In this document: positions 41,681-52,700 of the stretch, piece by piece
How positions within the stretch are numbered: the stretch's first letter is position 1
Layout: every line of letters starts with the position of its first letter
NCBI RefSeq assembly: GCF_021650705.1
Contig: NZ_CP087138.1
Span: 3,744,001 to 3,808,000, forward strand
DNA length: 64,000 nucleotides
Direction of reading: 5' to 3'
From: Pseudomonas sp. KNUC1026
GTDB taxonomy: Bacteria; Pseudomonadota; Gammaproteobacteria; Pseudomonadales; Pseudomonadaceae
Position numbers and translations under genes: made by a program
Notes under the pieces: generated by a model
Databases searched by the model: none
What the model saw: the letters and a program-made list of their open reading frames with translations, nothing else
Told to the model about the DNA's origin: nothing

Positions 41681-44121
41681 TTACTGGCAGGGCTTGACCT
41701 CCGCCAGCGCCTCGACGTGATGCTCCTTCTCCGCTTCTTTCAACTCTTCTTCGCTGACCACTTCGGCGATGGCGCGCAGGCGCTCCACCACCCGTGCATT
41801 GATGCTGCCTTCGGGGAATTGGCCGTCGTCGTCCGGCGCGCCGGCGTCCTGCCCCACCAGCAGGCTCAGTGCTTCATCAGCCTGGCTGACCGCGTACACA
41901 TGGAAACGACCCTCGCGCACGGCCTTGACCACCCGCTCGTCGAGCATCAGGGTTGCCACGTTCGCCTTGGGAATGATCGCAGCCTGCTCGCCCGTGAGCC
42001 CGCGCGCTTCGCACAGCCGGAAGAAGCCCTCGATCTTCTCGTTCACCCCTCCTACCGCTTGCACCTCGCCGAACTGGTTGATGGAGCCAGTGATGGCAAA
42101 GCATTGCTTGAGCGGCGTTTTCGACAGCGCCGAGATCAACGTACAGGCCTCGCCCAGCGAAGCGCTGTCGCCGTCGACGTAGCCGTAGGACTGCTCCAGC
42201 GCGATGCTCGCGGAAATCGCCAGCGGAAATTCCTGGGCATAGCGGCTGCCGAGGTAGCCGGTCAGGATCATCACGCCCTTGGAGTGGATCGGCTGGCCCA
42301 GGTTGACCTCGCGCTCGATGTCGACGATGCCGCTGCCGCCAGGATAAACCGTGGCCGAGATGCGTGCCGGCACGCCAAAGGCCGAGTCGCCGACTTCCAG
42401 CACTGTCAGGCCGTTGCACTTGCCCACTGCCGCGCCCTCGGTATCGATCAGCACGATGCCCGCGAGCATGTCATCGAGAATGCGTGCCGAGACGCGCCCG
42501 GTCCGGGTGGCCTTGGCCTTGAGTGCGCGCTCGATGTGGCCGGCGTCGGTGCGCTCGTCACCGGCTACCTGGCGGATGAAGTCGGCCTCGCTGACCAGTT
42601 GGAACAGGTCGCCGATCTTCGCCGACAAGCGGCCCTGATGTTCGGCCAGGCGCGCGCTGTAGGTGGCCAGGCGCGCGACGGCATCGGCGCTCAGGGGCGC
42701 CATGCCCTCTTCGGAGGTGCGCGTCTTGAGCAATTGGGCGAACTGCTCAAGGCTGTCGTCGCCCATCGGAATGTCTTCATCGAAGTCCACCAGCACCCGG
42801 AACATCTCCTGGAAGTCCGAGTCGTGGTCTTGCAGCGCGTAATAGATCTGCCGGGAGCCGACGATCACCACTTTGACCTGCAACGGGATCATCTGCGGTG
42901 CCAGAGTGACCGTGGCCAAACGGCCGTACTCGCCCACTGGCGATTCCATCTTCAGCTTGCGCGATTGCAGCGCGCGCTTGAGTGCTTCCCACACGAAGGG
43001 TTCGCTGAGGAGTTTTTCTGCTTCCAGGATCAGGAAGCCGCCGTTGGCCTGGTGCAACGCACCCGGGCGCAGCTGTCGGTATGAGGTGTAGAGCGCGCCC
43101 TGGTCGGTGCTGTATTCGATGCGGCCGAACAGGTTGTCGTAGGTCGGGTGGGGCTCGAACACCACAGGCGCGCCCGCGCCTGCGGCGTGGCCCGCGACCA
43201 GGCTGGGGCGTACTGCTCTTCGAGCATCTTGCGCGCGACGGCGTCGTTCTTCGGCTCATCCACGAACTGCTCGACCACCGTACGCAGCAGGTTGACCTGC
43301 ATGGCTTGCAGATAAGCGCAAACACCGGCGTTCTCGGCGTACTTTTCCGACAACGGCGCCAACAGCGGTTGCAAGGCGAGGGTGATGGTCTCTTCATTGA
43401 GCTGGCGCAGCTGGTTGCTCGACTCGCGCTTCCATTGCGGCAGGCTGGCCAGTTCCTCGTTCAGGCGCTCTTCGAGGCCTGAAATGTTTTCGTGGAATCG
43501 CTCGCGCTCGGCGTCAGGCAGTTGCGAGAACTCAGCCTCGTCCAGCGCTTTGCCTTCGAGCATCGGGGTAAAGGCGATGTTGCTGCTGTCCCGATACAGC
43601 GCCACGTTCTTTTCCAGCGCCGCACGCTCGATCACGTCCAGAGCGCGGTCGTAGCGCTGGTTGAAGGCGCGGTCGATGGCGCTTTTTTTCTGCTGGAAAG
43701 AAGGGTGCTCGAACACTGCCGGGAAGGTGGCCAGCAGGTTGTCGATCAAGCCGTTGATGTCGGCCACCAGGGTGCCTGCGCTGCCAGGTGGCAGCTCAAG
43801 GGCCTTGGGATTACGCGGCTCATCGAAGTGGTTCACGTACAGCCAGTCGCACGGGGTGTGCAGGCGTTTGGCTTCGGTTTTCAGGTAGCGCTTGGCGAAC
43901 GAGAAGCGGCCGGTGCCCGGTTCGCCCATTACAAAGACGTTGTAACCCGGTCGCGGCATCGCGACGCCGAATTGCAGGGCCTCGACCGCGCGTTCCTGGC
44001 CCAGCACCCCGCGAAACGGTTCGAGGTCATCGGTGCTGGCGAAGCTGAACTGCTCGGCGGTGAAAGGCCGGGCGAGCGCTTCGGGAGACAGGCGCAGGCG
44101 GGTGGCGACAGAGTCAGGCAT
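41681..44121 (-). CDS. Lon-family protease with degenerate AAA domain (frameshift near 43205)
   Basis: About 813 residues after restoring one base (four G at 43205-43208 should be five, giving EEQYAPSLVAGHAAGAGAPV). The N-terminal part has GVLGQERAVEALQFG and a P-loop-like FVMGEPGTGRFSF in which Lys is Arg. The Walker B position reads GGFLILEAEKLL without the usual aspartate. The C-terminal Lon protease domain has the Ser of the dyad in DGDSASLGEACTLISAL and the Lys in GGVNEKIEGFFR. This matches the LonB/LonC-like family of pseudomonads. The ATP site looks impaired, so proteolysis may be ATP-independent; that is inference. The start ATG follows AAGGACAC. Confidence 0.85.
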
Positions 44122-44348
44122 CGGGTGTCCTTGTTCGTGCGAGGCAGATGTCGGCATTCTGGCGCCCTCGCGCGGTGCCATGCAAGGCGCACGTTCAGGC
44201 TCGGCTGCGAGGTTCCCGGTGCGGTGCGATTTTATTTTTTTCCGGGCGAGATGGAGCGGAACCGCTCAACATGAGCCAGACTCCAAATCGCGTGGCCGTT
44301 CCTGCAGTCGGCCCAGCCAATGGATCACACAACGACGAGAATAAAGCT

Positions 44349-44837
44349 ATGAAACGGATTCTGCTCGGTACCCTGCTCACCGCCGCCTCGCTCAACGCCA
44401 TGGCCCAGGCCCCAGGCGGCCCGGACTGCGGTTGGGGCAACATGTTGTTCGAAGGCCAGCGTGGCACCCCCGCCCACTTCCTGGCTTCCACCACCAACGG
44501 CACCTCCGGCAACGCTACCTTCGGCATGACCAGCGGCACCAACGGCTGCAACACCTCTGGCGCACTCACCTACGGCGGCAAGTCGTGGATCGCCATGAAC
44601 GGCATGATGAACGAACTCTCCGAAGACATGGCCAAGGGCCAGGGCGAAGCGCTGACGACCTACGCGGTGGTCATGGGTGTGAAGCCTGAAGACCGCGCCT
44701 ACTTCGAGTCGGTGACCCACAGCCACTTCAACCAGATCTTCAGCAGCTCCGACGTGACCGCCGAAGACGTGCACAACAACACCCTGAGCGTCATGAAGGG
44801 CGATGCTCGCCTGGCCAAGTACGCCGAACAGGCTTGA
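44349..44837 (+). CDS. DUF3015 family exported protein
   Basis: 162 residues: signal peptide MKRILLGTLLTAASLNAMAQA, then GPDCGWGNMLFEGQRG and FGMTSGTNGCNTSGAL, whose two cysteines are conserved in the family. Near the C-terminus HSHFNQIFSSSDVTAEDV is typical of DUF3015. Predicted periplasmic, function unknown. It is 52 bases upstream of the DUF4105 gene with a hairpin between them. Confidence 0.85.
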   Translation: MKRILLGTLLTAASLNAMAQAPGGPDCGWGNMLFEGQRGTPAHFLASTTNGTSGNATFGMTSGTNGCNTSGALTYGGKSWIAMNGMMNELSEDMAKGQGEALTTYAVVMGVKPEDRAYFESVTHSHFNQIFSSSDVTAEDVHNNTLSVMKGDARLAKYAEQA

Positions 44838-44844
44838 CCTCCCC

Positions 44845-44867
44845 GCCCTGCCCCTCGTGGGCAGGGC
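44845..44867 (+). terminator. Hairpin after the DUF3015 gene
   Basis: GCCCTGCCC / GGGCAGGGC with a five-base loop, 7 bases after the stop. It lacks a T-tract, so it may attenuate rather than stop transcription into the DUF4105 gene. Confidence 0.5.
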
Positions 44868-44889
44868 TCGATTCGCTGGAACCCCCTGA

Positions 44890-46733
44890 ATGCACAAATG
44901 CCTGGCTTGGCTGGCACTGTTGCTGTGCGCCCCGCTCCACGCCGCAACCACCTCTGACATCGAACGCTTGGCACAGGCGCCCTACTGGCTTTCGCTGGGC
45001 CATTACACCCCGGCAAAAGGTGGCGGCTGGCGCAGCTACGTCGATGACGACTCATTCTTCCTGGCTGCCGACGGCGCCCACCACCCTGACGCCGAGCTCA
45101 AGGCCACTCTGGCCGCCTTGTACGCACCGGCAGCTTCGGGAGATCAGAACGCGCAATGCCGCTATCCGGCACGGGCTCGCTGGCTCAGGTCGCAGCTATC
45201 GCTTACCGACCTGCCCCAGGTGCACTGCGGCGAATTCGACCAGTGGTTCCAGGCCATCGCGCCGGCCAGCACCGTACTGGTGTTCCCTGCCGCGTACCTG
45301 AACAGCCCGTCTTCGATGTTTGGCCACACACTGCTGCGTATCGACCAGGCCGATACTCGCGCCAACCAGACCGCCCTGCTGAGCTACGCGATCAATTTCG
45401 GCGCCTACGTAGCGCCCGGCGACAACAGCATTCTCTACGCCTGGAAGGGCCTGGCCGGCGGCTATCCGGGCCTGTTCTCGCTGGTGCCCTACCAGCAGAA
45501 GCTCGCCGAGTACAACAGCCTGGAAAACCGCGACCTGTGGGAATACCACCTGAACCTCACGGCCGAAGAAACCTCGCGAATGGTCGAGCATGTGTGGGAG
45601 TTGCGCCAGGTTCGCTTCGATTACTACTTCTTCGACGAAAACTGCTCCTACCGATTGCTGGAATTGCTGCAGGTGGCCCGCCCGGGCCTGAACCTGACCT
45701 CACAGTTCCCGCTGACCGCAATCCCGACCGACACGGTCAAAGCGGTCAAGCGTGCCGGGCTGATCGCATCGACCGACTATCGCCCCTCCCGCGAGCGCGA
45801 GCTGCTGGGCCGGGCCAAGCCGCTGACGTCTGAAGAAAACCAGTGGGCGCTGCGCCTTTCGGAAGATACCGCACTACTAAAGAGCCCGGAATTCAGGGCC
45901 TTGCCTGCCGACCGCCGAGCGCTGATACAAGACACCGCCTACCGCCTGGAGCGCTATCGCGCAACCGGCCAGGAGCGCGACCCCAAACGCGCGCAACGCA
46001 GCTTCGAACTGTTGCGGGCCATGAACGAACAGCCGCCACCGCCCCTGGAGCTTGAACGCCCCGGCCTGCCTGAGGAAGGCCACCCTTCCCGCAACTGGAG
46101 CGCCGGGTGGGCAGCCGAGACGGCCAGGCGTTCGGTGAGTACGGCCTGCGCATGGCCTACCATGACCTGGCCGACAACAGCTATGGCTTCCCGCTGGGAG
46201 CACAGATCGAGATCCTCGGCCTGAAGCTGCGCCAGTACGAGGGCAACCATTGGCAATTGCAGCGCCTGGACCTGGCCAACATCCGCTCACTGACACCGCG
46301 CACCGAGCTGTTGCAGCCGCTGTCATGGCAGGTGGGCGGCGGCCTTGAGCGAGTGCCCGGCCGCCATGGCGACCAGGTGCTTGCCACCCACCTGAGCGGT
46401 GGCGCAGGCGGCACCTGGGCATTGGCCGACCAGGCGTTGTTCTATGCGATGGGCACCGGGCGCGTGGAGCACAACAATGACTTCTCAGCCTTCGCTGTAC
46501 CGGCTGTAGGTTTCGACAGTGGCATCCTGTGGCGCAACGGGCTGGGCAATCTGACGTTGCAAGCCAAGGGCGATTACTTCGCCAATGGCGAAGTACGCAG
46601 GCGGCTGAGCATCGGGCAGCAGTGGGAGTTGACCCGCGACCTTGGGTTACGACTGACCGCCGGTCGGGATTTCACTCACCTGGGCGGGGCCCGCAACGAA
46701 GCGATGCTGGAGCTGCGCTGGTATCACTACTGA
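44890..46733 (+). CDS. DUF4105 family envelope protein (frameshift near 46105)
   Basis: About 614 residues after restoring one G (GGG at 46105-46107 should be GGGG, giving WSAGVGSRDGQAFGEYGLRM). Signal peptide MHKCLAWLALLLCAPLHA. The DUF4105 core includes FPAAYLNSPSSMFGHTLLRI and FDYYFFDENCSYRLLELL; these Ser/His and Asn-Cys motifs resemble NlpC/P60-like or lipase-like active sites, but the activity is unproven. The C-terminal 200 residues have alternating strands, resembling a small outer-membrane barrel. As written, it ends early in an out-of-frame Arg/Ser-rich tail. Confidence 0.82.
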
Positions 46734-46828
46734 AACTTTGCAATGGTTTGACAAAAACCCCACCGGGAAGGGTCTAACCTTTTACCTAACCCGGGCAATT
46801 CGCTCGTGGCTCCGTGAGGTATCGGACG

Positions 46829-47158
46829 ATGAAGCGGTATGGGTGTGCATTGGCGCTCGTGGCGGCGCTTGCCGGCTGCCAAAGTGCGCATGATCAGATG
46901 GTTCAGCAAGGTTACCCACCCGCCTTTGCTGATGGTTATCACGACGGCTGCAGCAGCGGCCGTGCCGCCGCCGCCTCATTCGGTGGCCTGTACATCAAGA
47001 ATGTGACGCGCTACAGCAGCGACAAGCTCTATGGCGGAGGCTGGGACGATGGCTTTCGACAGTGCCAGGCACAGGCGGTGAGCCGTGACCAGCAAGAGGT
47101 GCAGAACCGCGTGCTAAACGACCGCGACCGTGAGTGGGAGCAGGAAAAACGCGCATGA
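46829..47158 (+). CDS. Small lipoprotein
   Basis: 109 residues: lipoprotein signal MKRYGCALALVAALAGCQSAHD with lipobox LAGC (Cys near 17), then YHDGCSSGRAAAASFGGLY and GGGWDDGFRQCQ, and a charged C-terminal helix. No known domain recognised. The ATG at 46829 is preferred to an in-frame GTG 5 codons earlier because it begins the signal sequence directly. It follows the DUF4105 gene. Confidence 0.75.
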   Translation: MKRYGCALALVAALAGCQSAHDQMVQQGYPPAFADGYHDGCSSGRAAAASFGGLYIKNVTRYSSDKLYGGGWDDGFRQCQAQAVSRDQQEVQNRVLNDRDREWEQEKRA

Positions 47159-47255
47159 CCTACCGCGCCTACCACGGTAACTGAGCACGTTTGCGGGCTG
47201 CGGCTGAAACTTGAAGTACCCAGTGATGGCCTAACGCTTCAAGGAAGGAGAAACC

Positions 47256-47759
47256 ATGAGCCGAGCTTTTGTGAACGAAGACCACGCCGCCGCACAGGCC
47301 AGCGCACCGGTGCAGCGGCCGATCAGCGACCAACCGAACTATGTGACCGAGAGTGGCCAGGCGCAGCTGCATGCACGCGTCGCCGAGCTCAACGCCCTGC
47401 GCAGCGAGCAAGTGGCGCTGGGTGAGCGTGGAGACAAGCAGGCGATGGCAGACCTGGAACGGGACCTGGGATATTTTCAGCAACGGCTGGCCAGCGCCCG
47501 GGTAGTGCCGCCGGTGACCGCGACCGAGAAGGTACAGATCGGCAGTTGGGTCATTTTCGCGGACGAGAACAATGACCATACTCAGGTGTGCCTGGTGGGT
47601 GAAGATCAGGCCGATGTCGCGGTGGGGTTGATCAACTGGGCCTCGCCGCTGGGCAAGGCACTGCTGGGGGCGCGCGAAGGGGATGAGGTGAAGTGGTCAA
47701 GGCCAGCGGGCGATGCGGTGATCGAGATCGTGCGGATCAGTGTTACACCCTCAGCCTGA
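47256..47759 (+). CDS. GreA/GreB-family elongation factor-like protein
   Basis: 167 residues from an ATG with AAGGAGA. An N-terminal helical part (TESGQAQLHARVAELNAL, AMADLERDLGYFQQRLASARV) is followed by a C-terminal FKBP-like Gre domain: VQIGSWVIFADENNDHTQVCLVGEDQADVAVGLINWASPLGKALLGAREGDEV in pieces. The coiled-coil is shorter than in GreA, so it is more like the Gre-related RNA polymerase-binding factors (Rnk, GreB-like). It would bind the polymerase secondary channel; whether it stimulates transcript cleavage is unknown. Confidence 0.75.
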   Translation: MSRAFVNEDHAAAQASAPVQRPISDQPNYVTESGQAQLHARVAELNALRSEQVALGERGDKQAMADLERDLGYFQQRLASARVVPPVTATEKVQIGSWVIFADENNDHTQVCLVGEDQADVAVGLINWASPLGKALLGAREGDEVKWSRPAGDAVIEIVRISVTPSA

Positions 47760-47793
47760 TTGCCAGCAACCGCGAGCGCGCCGCCAAAACTTG

Positions 47794-47821
47794 GTGGGAG
47801 GCCGGCGAGCCGGCCTCCCAC
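47794..47821. repeat. Perfect 13-bp palindrome, REP-like, between convergent genes
   Basis: GTGGGAGGCCGGC and its exact complement around GA, between the Gre-like gene and ettA, which converge here. There is no T-tract. The GTGGGAG core is common in Pseudomonas REP elements and would end transcription from both sides or stabilise mRNA ends. Confidence 0.7.
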
Positions 47822-47863
47822 AAGTGCTCTGCCCTGGCAACTTGGCCGCAGAGCTTTACCGTA

Positions 47864-49528
47864 TCAGGCCAGGCTTTTGTAACGAACGCGTTTGGGTTGC
47901 GCGGCCGCGTCACCGAGGCGCTTCTTGCGATCGGCTTCGTACTCGGTGTAGTTGCCTTCGAAGAACACCACTTGCGAGTTGTCTTCGTACGCCAGGATGT
48001 GAGTAGCCACCCGGTCCAGGAACCACCGATCGTGAGAAATCACGATCGCAGCACCGGGGAAGTCGAGCAGTGCTTCCTCCAGCGAACGCAAGGTTTCGAC
48101 GTCCAGGTCGTTGGACGGTTCGTCGAGCAGCAGCACGTTGCCGCCTTCCTTGAGGGTCAGCGCCATGTGCAGGCGGCCACGCTCACCACCTGAGAGATCC
48201 TTGACGAACTTCTGCTGGTCGCCGCCCTTGAAATTGAAGCGGCCCACATAAGTGCGCGACGGGATTTCGTAGCTGCCGATGCGGATCACATCGGAGCCAT
48301 CGGACACCTGTTCGAACACAGTCTTGCTGCCGTCGAGGTCTTCGCGGCTCTGGTCGACGCAGGCCAGTTGCACGGTGTCGCCGATCTCGATGCTGCCCGA
48401 GTCTGGCTGCTCTTTGCCCATCAGCATGCGGAACAGGGTGGATTTACCCGCGCCGTTACCGCCAATCACGCCGACGATAGCGCCCTTGGGAATGGAGAAC
48501 GACAGGTTGTCGATCAGCACGCGGTCGCCATAACCCTTGGTGACGTTGTTGAATTCGATGACCTTGTCGCCCAGGCGCGGGCCAGCCGGGATGTAGATTT
48601 CGTTGGTTTCGGCGCGCTTCTGGAATTCCTGAGACTGCATCTCCTCGAACCGGGCCAAACGGGCCTTGGACTTGGCCTGGCGGGCCTTGGCGCCCTTGCG
48701 CACCCACTCCAGCTCTTCCTTCATGGCCTTTTCGTGAGCTGACTGCTGCTTGCTCTCCTGGGCCAGGCGGTCGGATTTGGTTTCGAGCCAGCCGGAATAG
48801 TTGCCCTCGTAAGGGATACCGGCGCCGCGGTCCAGCTCCAGAATCCAGCCGGCGACGTTGTCGAGGAAGTAACGGTCGTGGGTAATGGCTACCACGGTAC
48901 CCGGGAAGTTGTGCAGGAACTGCTCCAGCCAGGCGACCGAGTCGGCGTCCAGGTGGTTGGTCGGTTCGTCGAGCAGCAGCATGTCGGGTGCCGACAGCAG
49001 CAGGCGGCACAGCGCCACGCGGCGCTTTTCACCACCGGAAAGGTGCTCGATCCTGGCATCCCATGCCGGCAGGCGCAGTGCGTCGGCAGCCACTTCCAGC
49101 TGGCGCTCCAGGTTATGGCCGTCGCTGGCCTGCAGGATCGCTTCGAGCTTGGCCTGCTCGGCGGCCAGCTTGTCGAAATCGGCATCGGGCTCGGCGTAGG
49201 CGGCGTAGACCTCGTCCAGGCGCGCCTGGGCGTCCTTGACCACCGAAACAGCCTCCTCGACCACTTCGCGGACCGTCTTGGCGGGGTCAAGTTGTGGCTC
49301 TTGAGGCAGATAACCTACATTGAGATCCGGCATCGGGCGGGCCTCGCCGTCGAACTCTTTGTCGACCCCGGCCATGATCCGCAGCAGCGTGGATTTACCC
49401 GCGCCGTTCAGGCCCAGCACGCCGATCTTGGCGCCGGGGAAGAACGACAGCGAGATGTTCTTGAGGATTTCACGTTTCGGCGGAACGACCTTGCTCAGCC
49501 GATGCATGGTGTAGACGTATTGGGCCAT
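47864..49528 (-). CDS. ettA: Energy-dependent translational throttle protein EttA (ABC-F)
   Basis: 554 residues with two ABC domains. Domain 1 has GLNGAGKST and signature LSGGEKRRVALCRLLL; domain 2 has GGNGAGKST and LSGGERGRLHMAL; each is followed by a Walker B (LLLDEPTNHLD, LLLDEPSNDLD). The linker contains the charged P-site tRNA interaction motif (EELEWVRKGAKARQAKSKAR). It has no membrane helices. EttA binds the ribosomal E site and gates early elongation according to the ATP/ADP ratio. The ATG at 49528 (MAQYVYTMHRLSKVVPP) is the family start. Confidence 0.96.
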   Translation of the reverse strand: MAQYVYTMHRLSKVVPPKREILKNISLSFFPGAKIGVLGLNGAGKSTLLRIMAGVDKEFDGEARPMPDLNVGYLPQEPQLDPAKTVREVVEEAVSVVKDAQARLDEVYAAYAEPDADFDKLAAEQAKLEAILQASDGHNLERQLEVAADALRLPAWDARIEHLSGGEKRRVALCRLLLSAPDMLLLDEPTNHLDADSVAWLEQFLHNFPGTVVAITHDRYFLDNVAGWILELDRGAGIPYEGNYSGWLETKSDRLAQESKQQSAHEKAMKEELEWVRKGAKARQAKSKARLARFEEMQSQEFQKRAETNEIYIPAGPRLGDKVIEFNNVTKGYGDRVLIDNLSFSIPKGAIVGVIGGNGAGKSTLFRMLMGKEQPDSGSIEIGDTVQLACVDQSREDLDGSKTVFEQVSDGSDVIRIGSYEIPSRTYVGRFNFKGGDQQKFVKDLSGGERGRLHMALTLKEGGNVLLLDEPSNDLDVETLRSLEEALLDFPGAAIVISHDRWFLDRVATHILAYEDNSQVVFFEGNYTEYEADRKKRLGDAAAQPKRVRYKSLA

Positions 49529-49765
49529 GGGAAACCTGACTTGGGTGACGATGACGATGGTCAAAGATAACTGGACGCAAGCGGGCGCTTGCCAAGGGCG
49601 TCAAAGCTACCGGAATGCGACGCCGTCGGCAAACAGCCGACAAACAGGGCTGGCACTTTGCCACAGCACGCGTCATGCTATTTCGTCGCTAGCCAAGGAC
49701 CCGGTATACGACTATTTCCCGTCTCGTTTCCCGTCATCCGCACGGCTCCAGCGCAGGTATACCCG

Positions 49766-52700
49766 TTGAGCACTTTGCCCAAGCCCCCATTGCGCCACCA
49801 GGCTGCCAGACCGGCACGCCACTGGTCGGGTTCACTGCGTGCCACGTTGGCCCTGCTGGTGCTGATGCTCACAGGCTTGCTGTTCTGGCAATTGCTGGAT
49901 CAATACCTGCGCAGCGAACAGGCCGAGCATGATCGTGCCGTCGAATTCGCAACTTCCCAGGCCGATCACCTGAGCATGAGCATGGCGCTGCTGGCACAGA
50001 CCGCCCTGAATCAGCTGGCCAATGTCGACCCTCCCCTGAGCCCGGCCAACCGCCCTGCCCTGCTCGGGCAATTGCGCAACACGCTGCCAAGCCTGGCAAG
50101 CGTTGCCTGGATCGACGCCCAGGGCCAACCACAAGGCGCGGTGCCGCTGGCCAGCGATGCACTGAATGACCTGCTGGTTCGTGCTGGCGCGGAGGGCTTT
50201 CACTATGCACAGGGCCGCGACAGCAAAAGCCTGGTGCTGTTGCTGCGTGAGCCCTCGGCAGCAGAGCGCGGGCATTGGTTGCTGACGTTCAGCCCAGCAC
50301 TGTTCGACCAGTTCAGCGAAGACATCCAGCAAGCGCGCGGCCGCGCCTGGCTGCTGGAAAACAGCGAAACGCGCCAGGTTGTCTTGCGCGATGGCAAGCC
50401 CGGCGATACCACGCCGGTCAGCGACACAGAGCAGAACCAGAGTGTTCTGGTGGTGCCGCTCGCCGGCAGCGACTGGGCCATGCGCGGCCTGTTCGACGCC
50501 GAGAGCGCCCGCGTTGCGCTGTTCAAAGGGCTTGCCGGCAAGCTGTTGCTGGGCGCCTTGTGCGCGATCCTGCCGGCGCTGGTGCTGCGCGACATTCGCC
50601 GCCGCCAACGCGCTCTACAAGAAGGCAAACGCCGTTATCACGATATTTTCGAAGGCGCCGGCGTCGGCCTGTGCGTGCTCGACCTCGCCGCGCTGCGTGC
50701 CGCCCTGCACAACCATGGCATCGATGGCCCTGAACAACTGGCGCAATGGCAGGGCAAAAACCCGCAGCATCGCCTGACGCTGCTGGCGGCCATGCGCATC
50801 TGTGAAGCCAACCACCTGGCACTGGAACTGCTGGCCGTAGCCGATGCTACCCAATTGCACGACCGCCTGTTCGGCGCATCGGCCGATGCCACGCCGCTGA
50901 TCACCTCACTGCTCGACCTGGCCCTGGGCCAACCCTACGCGCACGAAGTCGAGCTGCAGACCCACGACGCTAGCGGCAACAAGCAGTACCTGTGGTTCGC
51001 CCTGCGCCCCAGCGCCGAGGCCGAAGCCGACGAAGTGGTGTTGAGCCTGGACGACATCACTCAGCGCAAGCAGGCAGAGCTTTCGCTGGCTGAGCGCGAG
51101 GCATTCTGGGCAGAGGTCATCCAGACCGTCCCCGACCACCTCTATGTTGCCAACGTGCGCAATCGCGAATTGCTCTACAGCAATGAGCACCTGGGCCTGG
51201 CGCTGGGTTATGTAGAAGGCGAGCTGGAGCAGATGGGGCCCAATTACTGGGAGAGCATGCTGCACCCCGAAGACCTGACGCTGGCGACTGCCCTGCGCCA
51301 ACGCCAGCGCGACACCGCATACGAAAAACCACTGCACACCCAGCTGCGCTTTCGCCACAAGGAAGGTGGCTGGCGCCGTTTCGAGATTCGCGAGCAAACC
51401 CTCAGCACCGATGCCGACGGCAAGGTGGCGCGCATCATCGGCGTGGCCAAGGACATTTCCGATCAGGTCGAGGCCAGCCAGTCGCTGCGGGAAAGCGAGC
51501 GCCGCTACCGCTTGCTGGCCGAGAGCATCAGTGACGTGATCTTCTCGACCGATAGCCAGCTGTCGCTCAACTATGTCAGCCCTTCGGTGGTGACTGTTCT
51601 GGGTTATGAAGTCGAAGCCGTGTTCGACCATGGCTGGCAGTCGATCATCGCCAACCCTGCACAATTGCAGAACCTGCAGGCATTGCTGGAGCGTGTCGAA
51701 ACGGCCCTGGGCAACCCGCTGGCATTGGCCGAACTGCGCCAGCAGGTCAAGACCGATTTCTTCCTGTTCGATTGCCTGCGCGCCGACGGCCGCAAGATCC
51801 CCATCGAACTGCGGCTGGTGCTGATCTGGGACGAGAAAGACAATTTCGAAGGCATTCTGGGCGTGGGCCGCGACGTGAGCCAGCAGCGCCGTGCAGAAAA
51901 AGACCTGCGCATGGCTGCCACGGTATTCGAGCACTCGACCTCGGCCATCATCATCACCGACCCGGCCGGCTACATCGTGCAAACCAACGAAGCCTTCGCG
52001 CGGGTGACCGGCTACTCGGCCGACCAGGTGCTGGACCAGTTGCCCAACCTGCTCACCGTGCCGGACCAGCAACAGGCGCATTTGCAGTACGTGGTTCGCC
52101 AGCTCGGCGAGCGCGGCAGCTGGGAAGGCGAGATCTGGCTCAAGCGCCGCAATGGCGAGCATTACCCTGCGTGGGTCGGCATTACCGCAGTGTTCGATGA
52201 CGAAGGCGACCTGGCCAGCTATGTGTGCTTTTTCAGCGACATCAGCGAGCGCAAGGCCAGCGAGCAGCGCATCCACCGCCTGGCGTACTACGACGCCCTG
52301 ACCCACCTGCCCAACCGCACGTTGTTCCAGGACCGGCTGCACAATGCCTTGCAACAGGCCGAGCGGCAGAAAACCTGGGTGGTGCTGATGTTCCTGGACC
52401 TGGACCGCTTCAAGCCGATCAACGACTCGCTTGGCCACGCCGCCGGCGACCGTATGCTCAAGGACATGGCCGTGCGCCTGCTGGCCTGTGTGGCCGATGA
52501 CGACACCGTGGCACGCATGGGTGGCGACGAATTCACGCTGCTGTTGCAACCTCGCGCAAGCCGCGAGCAGGCGCTGAACCGCGCCGTGCATGTGGCCGAG
52601 CAGATCCTGGGAAGCCTGGTGCGGCCGTTCGTGCTGGAAGGGCGCGAGTTCTTCGTCACTGCCAGTATCGGCATCGCGCTCAGCCCGCAGGATGGCAACG

